Made by a program: the position numbers and the translations under genes
From: a bacterium
GTDB taxonomy: Bacteria > Electryoneota > Electryoneia > Electryoneales > Electryoneaceae
NCBI GenBank assembly: GCA_020444425.1
Contig: JAHLLB010000030.1
Span: 1 to 59,123, forward strand
Length of the DNA: 59,123 nt
Direction: 5' to 3'
Shown here: one piece after another, positions 26,492 through 35,665 of the stretch
Position numbering within the stretch: position 1 is the first letter of the stretch
Layout of the letters: each line of letters begins with the position of its first letter
The notes under the pieces: generated by a model
The model's input: the letters and a program-made list of their open reading frames with translations, nothing else
Databases searched by the model: none
What the model was told of the DNA's origin: nothing

Positions 26492-28321
26492 ATGAAACGC
26501 ATCTGGATGTACCTCGTTGTGCTGCTCGTACCTTTCCTCGCAGTTGCCCAGACCTGGTCACAGTACACCATCGTAAGCAGTTGCTTTGAGCCCAAACAGG
26601 TACAAACCGCCGATATGGACGGCGACGGCGACGTTGACGTCATATCTGGCGGCGGAATGGATGATGCCACCATCACCTGGTGGGAAAAAACCGTCGTCGG
26701 CGATGATATTGTCTGGGTGGAACACATCGTTTTCACCGAGCTGTTCGACGTGATCTCCGTTCGCTGTTACGACGTCGATTTGGACGGTGACATGGACATT
26801 GCCGCCACGTCGGACTACCCGACCCTCATGGTCACCTGGTTCGAGAACCTGGATGGTACCGGCACCAGCTGGGACCAGTGGATCATCACCGAAGGTCAGC
26901 GCGAAGACAATGGACGGTTCGTCGGAATGGCCGATATCGATGGAGATGGCGACAACGACGCTGTCATTTCACATTGGTTCTGGGACCATAAACTCTACTG
27001 GATGGAGAATACTGACGGTCTCGGGCACGAGTGGACCCAGCACATGATTCTGCAATTGGCATCACTGCCAGGACGGATTCGGATTGCCGATCTTGACAAC
27101 GACGGTGACTTGGACTTCCCGTTGATTAACGAGGGCCGGTTCTCCTGGTGGGAAAACGTCAACGGTGATGGAAGCGCATGGAACCAGCACCAGATCGACC
27201 CAACCCAGCAATACAACTACTTTGACGGGATCGAAGTTGTTGACATGAACGGTGATACCTACCTGGACATTGTCTACTCGATCACCTACGATGATGAAGT
27301 ACGCTGGTGGGAAAACGATGGCACTGCAACAATTTGGACCTCGCACCTGATTACCGATTTCATCAACTATCCAGGTATGATTGATGTTGGCGACATCGAC
27401 AACGATGGTGACTATGATCTCGCGATTCCAGCACGATTGGACGGAGATCTCTATTGGGCGCAGAACCTCAACAGTGTCGGAACCCTGTGGCAACTGCAAG
27501 TGGTCGATACTGACCTGGGATATGTCGTGGATGTTGACATTTCCGACATTGATGCGGACGGTACCCCTGACCTTGTCGTCACCAGTGGTGGACAAGACGG
27601 TGGCCTCAATTGGTTCGGGCAATCAACGGACATCCAACCCATCGAATTCATGCTTAATCCGGGACACGATGTGACCATTCCATCGTACGGCGGTACTCTC
27701 GAATACGATGTGCATCTGACCAACAACCTCGACCGTCCATTCTACGGTGCAACGTATTGGACCAGGATCACGTTGCCGAATGGAAACACCACCGGCCCAT
27801 TGTTTCAGCAAACGTTCAATCTGCCGGCGGGGGCGAGTTTCCACGTTTCCGGCCTGACTCAGGACATTCCGGGAACCGCTCCGGCAGGTGACTACATGTT
27901 CCACGGGTACGTTGGTTACTTCACCGATCCGAATCTCGGCAGCTCGTTTGCCTTCATGAAACACGCCGGTGCCGCGGACGGTCCGGTCGTGTCCGAGTGG
28001 ACCGCCGGGGGGAAGATCGTCGTGCCGGATCTCGCATCCGCACCAGACCTTCCGCAGGAGTACGCCCTCACGTACGCATGGCCGAATCCGTTCAATGCTG
28101 CCACCTCCATCGAGGTGACGCTGCCGGAAACCGCTGATCTGAGCGTCACCGTGTACAACACGGCCGGCCAGCAGGTCGCGACACTGGCGAACGGTTCGAT
28201 GTCCGCCGGAACGCACACCCTCACCTTCGACGCGTCCCAACTGTCGAGCGGGTTGTATTTCGTGCAAGCCAGCGTACCGGGCAAGCTGAACCAGGTCCGA
28301 AAGGTCATGCTGGTGAGGTAA
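26492..28321 (+). CDS. Secreted FG-GAP-repeat protein with type IX sorting domain
   Basis: 609 residues from ATG 26492 (GGGAGG 7 bp upstream; a TTG two codons earlier is possible). Signal peptide about 1-20 (ends VAQ). Seven to eight blades with DMDGDGDVDV / DIDGDGDNDA / DLDNDGDLDF calcium loops followed by WWEN or WFEN. Then an Ig-like module (about residues 390-505) of the kind shared with three other proteins here, and the 90-residue sorting domain (520-609): [38 protein letters not shown]. Closely related in plan to the protein at 15865-18771 but with fewer blades. Predicted surface or released protein. Confidence 0.9.
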   Translation: MKRIWMYLVVLLVPFLAVAQTWSQYTIVSSCFEPKQVQTADMDGDGDVDVISGGGMDDATITWWEKTVVGDDIVWVEHIVFTELFDVISVRCYDVDLDGDMDIAATSDYPTLMVTWFENLDGTGTSWDQWIITEGQREDNGRFVGMADIDGDGDNDAVISHWFWDHKLYWMENTDGLGHEWTQHMILQLASLPGRIRIADLDNDGDLDFPLINEGRFSWWENVNGDGSAWNQHQIDPTQQYNYFDGIEVVDMNGDTYLDIVYSITYDDEVRWWENDGTATIWTSHLITDFINYPGMIDVGDIDNDGDYDLAIPARLDGDLYWAQNLNSVGTLWQLQVVDTDLGYVVDVDISDIDADGTPDLVVTSGGQDGGLNWFGQSTDIQPIEFMLNPGHDVTIPSYGGTLEYDVHLTNNLDRPFYGATYWTRITLPNGNTTGPLFQQTFNLPAGASFHVSGLTQDIPGTAPAGDYMFHGYVGYFTDPNLGSSFAFMKHAGAADGPVVSEWTAGGKIVVPDLASAPDLPQEYALTYAWPNPFNAATSIEVTLPETADLSVTVYNTAGQQVATLANGSMSAGTHTLTFDASQLSSGLYFVQASVPGKLNQVRKVMLVR

Positions 28322-28363
28322 AGCCGTGCTGAGTGATGAGCCGTGAGTGATGAGTCGTGAGTA
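28322..28363. repeat. Heptad repeat directly after the FG-GAP gene
   Basis: AGCCGTG, CTGAGTG, ATGAGCC, GTGAGTG, ATGAGTC, GTGAGTA: six units in 7-bp phase, the first base following the TAA at 28319-28321. Confidence 0.8.
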
Positions 28364-28370
28364 AAGAATC

Positions 28371-28398
28371 GGGGACACTTACTCCGCTAAGTGTCCCC
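28371..28398. repeat. GGGGACAC hairpin element
   Basis: GGGGACACTTA (28371-28381) pairs perfectly with TAAGTGTCCCC (28388-28398) around a CTCCGC loop, followed by GATTGCTTTT on the plus strand, so it can also end transcription of the FG-GAP gene. Relatives at 35594-35621, 35638-35665 and 36560-36586. Confidence 0.8.
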
Positions 28399-28456
28399 GA
28401 TTGCTTTTGAACGCTAAGTTTAGAAGACAGACAATTTGTTCGATCATCCCCAGAAC

Positions 28457-29449
28457 TTACACCATCGCCTGATCCTTGAACCACTCCCACGCGTCCTTCA
28501 GCGCCGCGTCCAGCGGATACTGGGACGGATCGTAGCCCAATTCCTGCCGCGCGACGTCGCTGCTGAGGTGCGTGCCGAACAGCGCGAAGTCGAGGCCGAC
28601 CACGGGTACCTTTGGGCGTTCCTTCCCCAAACGCTGCGACAGGTGTTCGCCGAGTACCGCGACCGGCCGCAGAATGTCCGGCGACAGGGCCAGCCGTGGT
28701 GCGCGCACGCCGACGATATCCGCGATCCGTGTACACAGCTCGAGCACCGTCAGGTTCTCGTCCCCGAGCACATACAGCCGCCCGACCGTGCCCTTTTCCA
28801 ACGCCAGCCGCACACCGTCCGCCACCGCGAACACGGAGACCGCGTTCGTACGCCCGTGCAACGCCACCGGCACACGGTTGGCCGCGATGTCCACGATCAA
28901 CTGTCCCGTCGTCGGCTTGCGGTCGCCCGGGCCGAAGGTGCCGGTTGGCACAACCACCGTCGCGTTCGTCCGCCGCGCGTTGTACAGTACCAACTCCTGC
29001 ATCTCACGTTTCACCCGCGCATACGCCGACTTGCGGCGCTCCTCGGGCCACGGCGCGTCTTCGTCCGCCGGACGGCCGTCCGGGTAACGCCCGACAGCCG
29101 CCGGCCCGGAGACGAAGACAAATCGCTCGACCGGATGCTTCGCCAACGCTTCGTGCACACGCAGGATCTGCTGACGCCCGAGTTCCGCCTCACGGTCGGC
29201 GTCCAACGACCACACCGGGTAATGCGCGGCGGCATGGATCAACGTGTCACACCCTTCCAGCGCCGCGAGCAGGGAGGAGGAATCGGTGAGGTCGCCGTCC
29301 ACGATCTCAACATCCATCCCCTTCAGCAACGAGCGGTCCCCACCCGGACGAGCCAGGATGCGAACCGTATGCCCATGCGCGAGTAACTCACGAGCGATAT
29401 GATGCCCGATGAAACCCGTTCCACCGAGAACAAGTGCGGTAAAACTCAT
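28457..29449 (-). CDS. NAD-dependent epimerase/dehydratase (extended SDR)
   Basis: 330 residues. Rossmann motif LVLGGTGFIG (6-15), DGDLTD (51-56), catalytic Tyr143/Lys147 in YARVK with the upstream serine in VFVSGPAAVG. The sequence resembles dihydroflavonol-4-reductase-like and hopanoid-associated (HpnA) sugar epimerases. Acts on nucleotide sugars or related ketones/alcohols using NAD(P); the substrate cannot be decided. GGAGAGG lies upstream of the ATG. Last gene of a minus-strand run that starts at hisS, though separated from the kinase gene by a large inverted repeat. Confidence 0.87.
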   Translation of the reverse strand: MSFTALVLGGTGFIGHHIARELLAHGHTVRILARPGGDRSLLKGMDVEIVDGDLTDSSSLLAALEGCDTLIHAAAHYPVWSLDADREAELGRQQILRVHEALAKHPVERFVFVSGPAAVGRYPDGRPADEDAPWPEERRKSAYARVKREMQELVLYNARRTNATVVVPTGTFGPGDRKPTTGQLIVDIAANRVPVALHGRTNAVSVFAVADGVRLALEKGTVGRLYVLGDENLTVLELCTRIADIVGVRAPRLALSPDILRPVAVLGEHLSQRLGKERPKVPVVGLDFALFGTHLSSDVARQELGYDPSQYPLDAALKDAWEWFKDQAMV

Positions 29450-29463
29450 ACAAACCTCTCCTC

Positions 29464-29694
29464 AACCACGGAATACACGGAATAAACGGAAAAAAGATTC
29501 TTGTCCGCTAAAAACACGAAATGAAAAGACGAAATAAGTACTTATTAGTAAACATAAATACATTATCGCTAGATTATTAGCTTTTTAGGATTTTATTATT
29601 ATTGTTTATGATTTATTACTTTATTTTCGTCTTTTTTTTTGCGTTTTTCGTGGACAAGAATCTTTTTTCCGTTTATTCCGCGTATTCCGTGGTT
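29464..29694. repeat. 231-bp near-perfect inverted repeat (giant hairpin)
   Basis: Left arm 29464-29537 and right arm 29621-29694 are reverse complements over about 74 bp with only a handful of mismatches, and begin/end with AACCACGGAATAC / its complement. The outer part contains ACGGAATAC-type 9-bp units. The 83-bp centre is extremely AT-rich and itself partly symmetrical. No open frame inside. It sits exactly between two same-strand genes. Resembles a MITE or other non-autonomous folded element; no target-site duplication is evident to me. Confidence 0.92.
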
Positions 29695-29701
29695 TCCCCT
29701 G

Positions 29702-31210
29702 TCAGTATACGGGAAAGATCAGCGTGAATGTCGATCCTTTCCCCACTTCCGTTTGCACATCAATCCGGCCCTTGTGTTCCTGCGCGATCTGGTAGCAGAT
29801 GGCGAGCCCGAGGCCGGTGCCGACATTCAGCGTCCACGCCGTAAACCCGGGATCGAACAGACGCGGCAGGTGTTCCGGTTGGATCCCACGACCACTGTCC
29901 TGTACGCTGAAGCGCAGCTCGCCGTCGCGCAACTCCGTCCGCAGTACGATCTCACCTTCGCCGTCAATCGCCATGTTCGCGTTCGCCAGCAACTGGAACC
30001 CGAGCTGGTTGATCTGCGCGGGGTAGCAGGTGATCGGCGGTAGTTCGGCAAACTCAGTGCGGACCGTGACGCCCGGCTTGAGATGAAACGAGAACATCTC
30101 CAGCGTATTCTCGATGGTAGCGTTGAAGTCGACGGTCTGCACATCCGCTTCGTCCAACTGGGCGAACGTTTTCAACCGTTTTACGATCCCGGTGATGCGT
30201 TCCCCGCTGGTCCGGATCACGTTGCTGACACTGCCCAGCACCTTCAGCACCTTCGCCAGGTTCTTTGATTCGTCCACATTGATCGCGTGGTCTTCCTCGA
30301 GCGTCTTGCGCAGCTTGCTGGTCGCGGCGGTCAACGTGCTGTGCGTGCTGTACACCGCCCCGACCGGGGTGTTCATCTCATGCGCAACACCGGCGACCAG
30401 GTGCCCCAGCGCCGCCATCTTTTCGCTCTGCACCAGTTGCGCGCGGGTTTCTTCCAGGTGACGGGTGCGTTCTTCGACCTTACGCTCCAACCCGACGTTC
30501 AGCTCGTGCACCTTATCCGACTGGTAGTTGACGATCGCGATGAAGTAGAAAACCGCCATCACGCTGCTGCCGAAGTAGGTGATTGACATTCCTAATATGG
30601 AAGAAGCGGGTGTAATCATTGAGCTGGACAATCCCAGCAGAATCCAGACAACGGTTCCGAGGCTGACCAACTGGATGAACCGTTTGTCCGGCCTGTTGTC
30701 CGAATCACGGTACGCCCGGTAGGCAAGCGTCAGCATGTAGACTGAAGTGTATGCAAACGATATGAATACGACATACGTAAACGGTCCGGATGTATGGTCC
30801 CATATGTTCTGCGGATTCTCCGGGATCGCAATCAGCCAGTCGGTGAAGATCGATATCAGGATGCTCGCACCAAACAAGGAGAAGTAGAACCAGGCGAAGT
30901 GCCGCACCTTGATCCCCAGGACCTTTTCGTCCATCCGCTTGTCATAGCCGGTGAACGCGAAGAAGAACAGAATCAGACCGATGGGAACAAGGAAGCCAAC
31001 GACAAAGATGATGCGTGACCAGGTGTGAACCAGTTCGACTGTGCCGAACTGGAACCAGGAGAAATAGGCAAAGCTGTCGATCGCCATCGCGGCGGTGAAG
31101 AATGAGAAGACACGGTTGATGCGTTCACGCCGCCGGAACAGCCACGTGATGATGGAAAGCAACCCGGTCAGAATCCCCGAGATCAGCACCGGTATCGCTA
31201 ACAGGTCCAC
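29702..31210 (-). CDS. Sensor histidine kinase with seven predicted membrane helices
   Basis: 502 residues from GTG 31210. Seven hydrophobic segments at about 4-24, 35-55, 65-87, 103-123, 147-165, 178-200 and 206-227 form a 7TM sensor like that of the histidine-kinase N-terminal 7TM family. A short coiled coil follows (231-262, LERKVEERTRHLEETRAQL), then the dimerisation/phosphoacceptor helix GHLVAGVAHEMNTPVG (His277) and an HATPase domain with an N box near QLLANANMAI, DSGRGIQPEHL and GTGLGLAICY. No response regulator is adjacent, so it is an orphan. Signal unknown; autophosphorylation at His277 expected. Confidence 0.9.
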   Translation of the reverse strand: MDLLAIPVLISGILTGLLSIITWLFRRRERINRVFSFFTAAMAIDSFAYFSWFQFGTVELVHTWSRIIFVVGFLVPIGLILFFFAFTGYDKRMDEKVLGIKVRHFAWFYFSLFGASILISIFTDWLIAIPENPQNIWDHTSGPFTYVVFISFAYTSVYMLTLAYRAYRDSDNRPDKRFIQLVSLGTVVWILLGLSSSMITPASSILGMSITYFGSSVMAVFYFIAIVNYQSDKVHELNVGLERKVEERTRHLEETRAQLVQSEKMAALGHLVAGVAHEMNTPVGAVYSTHSTLTAATSKLRKTLEEDHAINVDESKNLAKVLKVLGSVSNVIRTSGERITGIVKRLKTFAQLDEADVQTVDFNATIENTLEMFSFHLKPGVTVRTEFAELPPITCYPAQINQLGFQLLANANMAIDGEGEIVLRTELRDGELRFSVQDSGRGIQPEHLPRLFDPGFTAWTLNVGTGLGLAICYQIAQEHKGRIDVQTEVGKGSTFTLIFPVY

Positions 31211-31250
31211 TCACATCCCCAGGTTGACGGGTACTGCGTCTTCAGCCCGT

Positions 31251-31964
31251 TTACGTTGCCGCCGGTACCGTTTTCACGCCCTTGATCAGCAGATACAGCG
31301 TTAACACCATTTCCCCGAGCACCGCGCTGGCCAACACGATCATGGCATACAAGTCCGCACCACCCGGCGCGAGGAAGGTACCGAAGCTCTCGATCAGATA
31401 CCCAACCGCCGCCAGTCCGACCAGCACCGCGACCCAGCGCGGGAAACGTGCCGACCGGAACATCAGGTGCCCGAGCACCGTGAGATGCAGACCGAAGAAC
31501 ACGCCCGCGAGCAGGTATCCGGTCCCGTGCAGATCGAGAAAGACCATCATCAACGCCTGCAACTGGTCCGGAGTGAACGCGGCCAGGTGGCCGGTTCCAG
31601 CCAACACGTGCAGCGCAGCGAAATGGTTGAGCAGATTTACGGTCGCAATCACTGGATGCCCAAGCAGACGCAGCACCAGCGCCACCAGTGCCAAAGTCGA
31701 GTTTACCGGTTTGAGTAGGATGTAGAACAGGATCCCGACCAGCGCGTCAAGGGTAAATGCGATCAGATCGGCCACGAATCCAGCCCGCCACAAGCCTTCG
31801 GACGCCTGGATGTTCGCCGCGGTCGTTGCCGCATCTCCGGGCACCACCAGGCCGCCACGGACAAACCCTTCCGCGAAACCGGCGGTAATGAAGATGAGCA
31901 GGTAGAAGATACCGGTGACCCGGGCAAGGGTGCGGGGAGATGGTGTGGTGATTTGTTCTGTCAC
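31251..31964 (-). CDS. DUF4386 family membrane protein
   Basis: 237 residues from GTG 31964, overlapping the upstream gene's TGA (GTGA). Six or so membrane helices: ARVTGIFYLLIFITAGFAE (family signature), a segment around FVADLIAFTLDALVGILFYILL, LVALVLRLLGHPVIATVNLLN, and three near the C-terminus. Matches DUF4386, an inner-membrane family of unknown role, sometimes near antibiotic-resistance or stress genes. Coupled translation with the C_GCAxxG_C_C protein suggests the two work together (inference). Confidence 0.85.
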   Translation of the reverse strand: MTEQITTPSPRTLARVTGIFYLLIFITAGFAEGFVRGGLVVPGDAATTAANIQASEGLWRAGFVADLIAFTLDALVGILFYILLKPVNSTLALVALVLRLLGHPVIATVNLLNHFAALHVLAGTGHLAAFTPDQLQALMMVFLDLHGTGYLLAGVFFGLHLTVLGHLMFRSARFPRWVAVLVGLAAVGYLIESFGTFLAPGGADLYAMIVLASAVLGEMVLTLYLLIKGVKTVPAAT

Positions 31965-32836
31965 GTGTTCGGCGACTCCGGTTTGGCCGGTCCGGCTGCC
32001 ACATCCTCGGCCAGCTTCTTCATCAACTCCGCGCAACCGCCCTGCCGCAAGTACTCGGCGTGGTCGCTGGTATCGGTAAATCTACGCCCAACAATCTTCT
32101 CGCACTCGTACTCAAAACCGCTCTGTTTCGCGAATTCCTCGACAAGCTGCTTCAGCTTCGGATCGTTGTAGTCAAGTTTGCCGTCGTTGGCGTTCTTGTT
32201 CTTCATCGAGTGCAACCAGATCGCCGCGCCCAGCGCCCCGCACCCGCCCCCGCTCAACCCGATCCCGCCGGCGAAACCAGACGCCATCGTCTGGTGCAAT
32301 TCGCTGCCACCCAGCTTCCGGATCAGTTCCGCCGCGCAACTGACCGGACCCTCCGGCGCATCCACCGGATCTCCGTCGAACGTTTCCTTCAGCTCGCGAT
32401 GTGCCAACGGTGCCGCCCGGCCCGCACGACGGAAACAGCGAATCGGTCCGCCCTTGAGCATGAACTTGCGCATTTCTTTCGGTACACGCCAGTCCACTTC
32501 CGTGATCTCAAAGCAGTTGGTGTCTTTGCTGTGGGTCAGAAACGAACCCATCACCTTCTGCGCGGCACGAATGGTCATCGTTTCCGCTTCCGGACCCGGT
32601 CCGTACTGACGGTACGCCTGCGCACCGGCCGCAAGTGCCGCGCCCCAGATCAAGCCGCACTGATACCCCTGCTGCATGATCCCACCGGCTAACGGCATCG
32701 CGGCGTTCTCTTCCGTCTCTAACGGCTGGTCGTACGCACGGTTGAGCACGTTGCACATCGCCTCGGAACACGATCCGACCTTCATGAAGGTCCGAATCGC
32801 TTGCCACGACGAAATGTCCTTACCCGTTTTGATCAT
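31961..32836 (-). CDS. C_GCAxxG_C_C family putative redox protein
   Basis: 291 residues. Conserved cysteines at 23, 28, 60, 108, 134, 167 and 199; the name motif appears as GGGCGALGAA (196-205), preceded by VGSCSEAMCNV (20-30) with a CxxxxC pair and QCGLIWGAAL. The family is thought to be redox-active, with cysteines perhaps binding a metal cluster, and is common in anaerobes and deep-branching bacteria; its reaction is unknown. GGAGC lies upstream of the ATG. Its stop overlaps the DUF4386 start. Confidence 0.85.
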   Translation of the reverse strand: MIKTGKDISSWQAIRTFMKVGSCSEAMCNVLNRAYDQPLETEENAAMPLAGGIMQQGYQCGLIWGAALAAGAQAYRQYGPGPEAETMTIRAAQKVMGSFLTHSKDTNCFEITEVDWRVPKEMRKFMLKGGPIRCFRRAGRAAPLAHRELKETFDGDPVDAPEGPVSCAAELIRKLGGSELHQTMASGFAGGIGLSGGGCGALGAAIWLHSMKNKNANDGKLDYNDPKLKQLVEEFAKQSGFEYECEKIVGRRFTDTSDHAEYLRQGGCAELMKKLAEDVAAGPAKPESPNT

Positions 32837-32912
32837 GTTCAGCTCCGGGGGGGGGTGAGGTCGTTCGGTCTGGGTCGTTCAACTGATCAGCGCACGTCCT
32901 GCGACCACTCGA

Positions 32913-33887
32913 TCACGTCATCGTCAGAATTACATTGCCCTGCTTGTGTCCGGATTCCACCAGCTCATGCGCCCGGACATACTGGTCCAACGAAAACTGT
33001 TTGCCGATAAAGGGCTTCAACACGCCCTGCTCGAACAATTCGGCGAGTAACCGCAGATCAGCAATTTTCTGGTGTGGCGGACGCAGTCCCATGAACCCGA
33101 TCGCCGCCTTTTTCTGGCCAAAACGCTTCGTCGTCAGCATCTGCAACAACACCGCCAGCGTCGGAATCGTGCGCAAGTAGATCCCGCCCGGTTTGAGCAC
33201 ACGCCGGCTCTGAGCAAATGAACTCTTGCCTACCGTGTCAAACACGATGTCGTACCGGCGGCTCAGGCTCGTGAACTTTTCCTTGCGGTAGTCAATCACC
33301 TGGTCCGCGCCGAGCGAGGTGACAAACTCGACATTGACCGTGCTGCAAACCCCGGTCACCTGCGCGCCGAAATGTTTCGCCAGCTGCACCGCCGCCGATC
33401 CCACCGCGCCCGATGCGCCATTGATCAGAGCATCCTGACCGCTACTGATTTTGCCAAGATCACGCAGGAACGGGAGCGCGGTCAACGAACCGTCGCTCAA
33501 CGCTGCGGCATTCTCATGGGACAGGGAAGAGGGCTTGGGAACAATCGCTTCGTCCTTCGACATGCAGACGAATTCAGCATGGCAGCCGAAATCATCTCCG
33601 GACGCGCCGAAGACTTCATCGCTGACTGCGAAGTTGTCCACGTTCGCGCCAACCGCTGCAACAACGCCGGAGAACTCGCTGCCGAGAATCGTCTTTTTCG
33701 GTTTGGTCAGGCCAAAGGCGAGACGCGCGAACCACGGCTGGCCCGTACGCGCGGCGATGTCCGCCGGGGAGATCGTTGCGACATGCACACGGACCAGCAC
33801 CTCATCCGGCTGCGGCACCGGCTGGTCCACCTCGCGCAAGTCAAGTGTGTCCGCACTGCCGTAGCGGGTACAGACGATGGCTTTCAT
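32913..33887 (-). CDS. Zinc-independent MDR-family oxidoreductase (quinone-oxidoreductase-like)
   Basis: 324 residues of the medium-chain dehydrogenase/reductase superfamily: GroES-like N-domain (PVPQPDEVLVRVHVATISPADIAARTG, LGSEFSGVVAAVG) and Rossmann motif GASGAVGSAAVQLAK (157-171), then LGADQVIDY and VFDTVGK. The catalytic zinc ligands of alcohol dehydrogenases are missing, as expected for NADPH:quinone or enoyl reductase members. Substrate unknown. AGAGGAAA precedes the ATG. Stands 75 bp upstream of the cysteine-rich protein on the same strand. Confidence 0.88.
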   Translation of the reverse strand: MKAIVCTRYGSADTLDLREVDQPVPQPDEVLVRVHVATISPADIAARTGQPWFARLAFGLTKPKKTILGSEFSGVVAAVGANVDNFAVSDEVFGASGDDFGCHAEFVCMSKDEAIVPKPSSLSHENAAALSDGSLTALPFLRDLGKISSGQDALINGASGAVGSAAVQLAKHFGAQVTGVCSTVNVEFVTSLGADQVIDYRKEKFTSLSRRYDIVFDTVGKSSFAQSRRVLKPGGIYLRTIPTLAVLLQMLTTKRFGQKKAAIGFMGLRPPHQKIADLRLLAELFEQGVLKPFIGKQFSLDQYVRAHELVESGHKQGNVILTMT

Positions 33888-34011
33888 GGACGGTTTCCTC
33901 TCACAACAAGGACGTCCGGCAGATACCCCCTGTACCCCGGTTCATCCGGATTTTTCTGGATAGATTACCCCGGAGGGCCAGTTCGTCGACAACCACCGGT
34001 CTAAAGAGAGC

Positions 34012-34134
34012 GTCATTCCGAACGAAACGAAGAGTAGTGAGGAAGATCCAACTTTACCAACGATCATCGCATCGGTTAACCGCGCATTAATCTGGATCTT
34101 CTTCAAGCGCAAACAAACGCGCTTTCAGAATGAC
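34012..34134. repeat. Inverted-repeat element (GTCATTC...GAATGAC), 123 bp
   Basis: Left arm GTCATTCCGAACGAAACGAA to GATCCAAC; right arm CTGGATCTTCTTCAAGCGCA to TTTCAGAATGAC. Same architecture as 18819-18940 and 49809-49914, including CGCAAAC just inside the right arm. It is the main content of the 314-bp gap 33888-34201, in which I see no gene. Confidence 0.8.
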
Positions 34135-34201
34135 GTACCTGCTACGTTTCGACAAAGAGACCGCTTTTCCACTTCTGTAACAGCCTCCCCCCAAAGCATG
34201 A

Positions 34202-35557
34202 CTATCTACTCACCAACTCGGCGGCTTTCTCGACTGGAACCGTATCCTGCGTGCCTTCGCGCAGATCCTTCAGCGAGACATGCAGCCCGTCCGGATGGTC
34301 GGCCTCGTCCGGGCCGATCACCGCGACATACGGAATGTTCAGCTTGTCGGCATGCGAGAACGGTTTCTTCAACTTACCGGTCGTCGGGAACACCTCCGCC
34401 GGAACACCCGCTGCACGGAACACACGCACCGCCCGCAGGCACGCCTCAAACTGATCCTCCGACCACGCTGCCAGCAGCACTCGGGTGACCGTCTGCGCCT
34501 CCGTGTCCGCCATGCCGAGTTGTTCCATCGCGGCGAACATGCGGTCGAGGCCGATCGTCGTGCCGACCGCCGGTTTGTCGCCGCCGCCGTACAGGCCGAT
34601 CAGCTTGTCGTAACGTCCGCCGCCGGTCAACGACCCGATGTGCGGCTGATCGGGCAATGTCGATTCAAACACCGCGCCGGTGTAATAGTCGAGCCCACGC
34701 GCCAGCGCCGGGTTGAGGTTGATGCGGTCCAACGGCGTGCCCAGCTGCTCGAGGTTGGTCAGGATCAACGCCAGCCCGTCCAGCCCCTCCAACGCCACCG
34801 GTTCGTCCGCGAACACGCCACGCAACGCGTCAATCACCTCATGCGGTGACTTGTCGCTTTCGCCCAACGGCAGCACGTCATCGAGACGACGCAGCCCGTC
34901 ATCGGTTACACCGATCTGCTTCAGCTCATTGTTGACCCCCTCGCGGCCGATCTTGTCGAGCTTGTCCAATGCACGGCAGAAACCAGCAAGATCCTCACGC
35001 GGATGGCCGGCGTGCACCGTGATCCCCTCGAGCACCTTGCGGTGATTCAGCTGTACCACCGCCCGCTTGTCGCCGTCCTTGAAGCCGAGTTCGTCCAGCA
35101 TCGCGACCGTCAACGCGAGGATTTCTGCGTCCGCCAACCCTTCCGGCGCGCCGATGGTGTCGATGTCGCACTGGTAAAATTCACGGAAGCGTCCCTGACG
35201 CGTCTGCGGTTTGTCCGCCCGCCACACCGGCTGGATCTGGTAGCGCTTGAACGGCACCGGCCATTCCGGGTGTGATGCGATCACCCGCGCCAACGGAACT
35301 GTCAGGTCATACCGTAACGCGACCCGGTTCTCGAAGTCGTCGTTCTTGTAATCGAGCTTGTACAGCAGTTTTTCGCCCTCGTCGCCGTACTTGCCGGTCA
35401 ACACCGAGAGCATTTCCAGCGCCGGAGTCTCCAACGGGCTGAAGCCATACAAACGAAACACCCGCTTCATCGTGTCGATGATCCGTTCACGCGGGATCAT
35501 CTCGCGCGGGGTGAAGTCACGTGTGCCCTTGAACGAGCGCGGTTTCGGAGAAGCCAT
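34202..35557 (-). CDS. hisS: Histidine-tRNA ligase
   Basis: 451 residues, class II synthetase. SFKGTRDFTPREM opens the catalytic core; motif 1 region RVFRLYGFSPLETPALE, LRYDLTVPLARV, motif 2 QGRFREFYQCDIDTIG (121-136), histidine-binding motifs LARGLDYYTGAVFE and GGGRYDKLIGLYGG, motif 3 VGTTIGLDRM, then an anticodon-binding domain ending in KDLREGTQDTV. Charges tRNA-His in the cytoplasm. The mid-section (about 180-280) is typical of the longer, eukaryote-like or bacteroidetes-type HisRS. Two heptad units (35571-35584) stand just upstream of its start. Confidence 0.95.
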   Translation of the reverse strand: MASPKPRSFKGTRDFTPREMIPRERIIDTMKRVFRLYGFSPLETPALEMLSVLTGKYGDEGEKLLYKLDYKNDDFENRVALRYDLTVPLARVIASHPEWPVPFKRYQIQPVWRADKPQTRQGRFREFYQCDIDTIGAPEGLADAEILALTVAMLDELGFKDGDKRAVVQLNHRKVLEGITVHAGHPREDLAGFCRALDKLDKIGREGVNNELKQIGVTDDGLRRLDDVLPLGESDKSPHEVIDALRGVFADEPVALEGLDGLALILTNLEQLGTPLDRINLNPALARGLDYYTGAVFESTLPDQPHIGSLTGGGRYDKLIGLYGGGDKPAVGTTIGLDRMFAAMEQLGMADTEAQTVTRVLLAAWSEDQFEACLRAVRVFRAAGVPAEVFPTTGKLKKPFSHADKLNIPYVAVIGPDEADHPDGLHVSLKDLREGTQDTVPVEKAAELVSR

Positions 35558-35570
35558 CGAATGGAAGTCC

Positions 35571-35584
35571 TGAGTCTTGAGTCT
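35571..35584. repeat. Two heptad units in the hisS leader
   Basis: TGAGTCT twice, 13 bp upstream of the hisS start (minus strand reads AGACTCA). Short, but in line with the heptad leaders of three other genes. Confidence 0.5.
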
Positions 35585-35593
35585 ATTGCTTCA

Positions 35594-35665
35594 GGGGACA
35601 CTTACTCCTGCAAGTGTCCCCGGGTGCGGGCTATCCTGGGGACACTTTGAGGACAAAGTGTCCCC
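35594..35665. repeat. Two GGGGACAC hairpins back to back
   Basis: GGGGACACTT (35594-35603) / AAGTGTCCCC (35612-35621), and GGGGACACTTTG (35638-35649) / CAAAGTGTCCCC (35654-35665) with a 4-base loop. Between divergent hisS and the CADD-like gene, so they cannot be terminators for both; more likely a repeated element. Confidence 0.8.

Noticed and set aside
28436..29386. 316-residue plus-strand frame opposite the epimerase
   Set aside because: Low-complexity antisense frame with no start signal; the minus strand encodes a clear SDR with a Rossmann motif.
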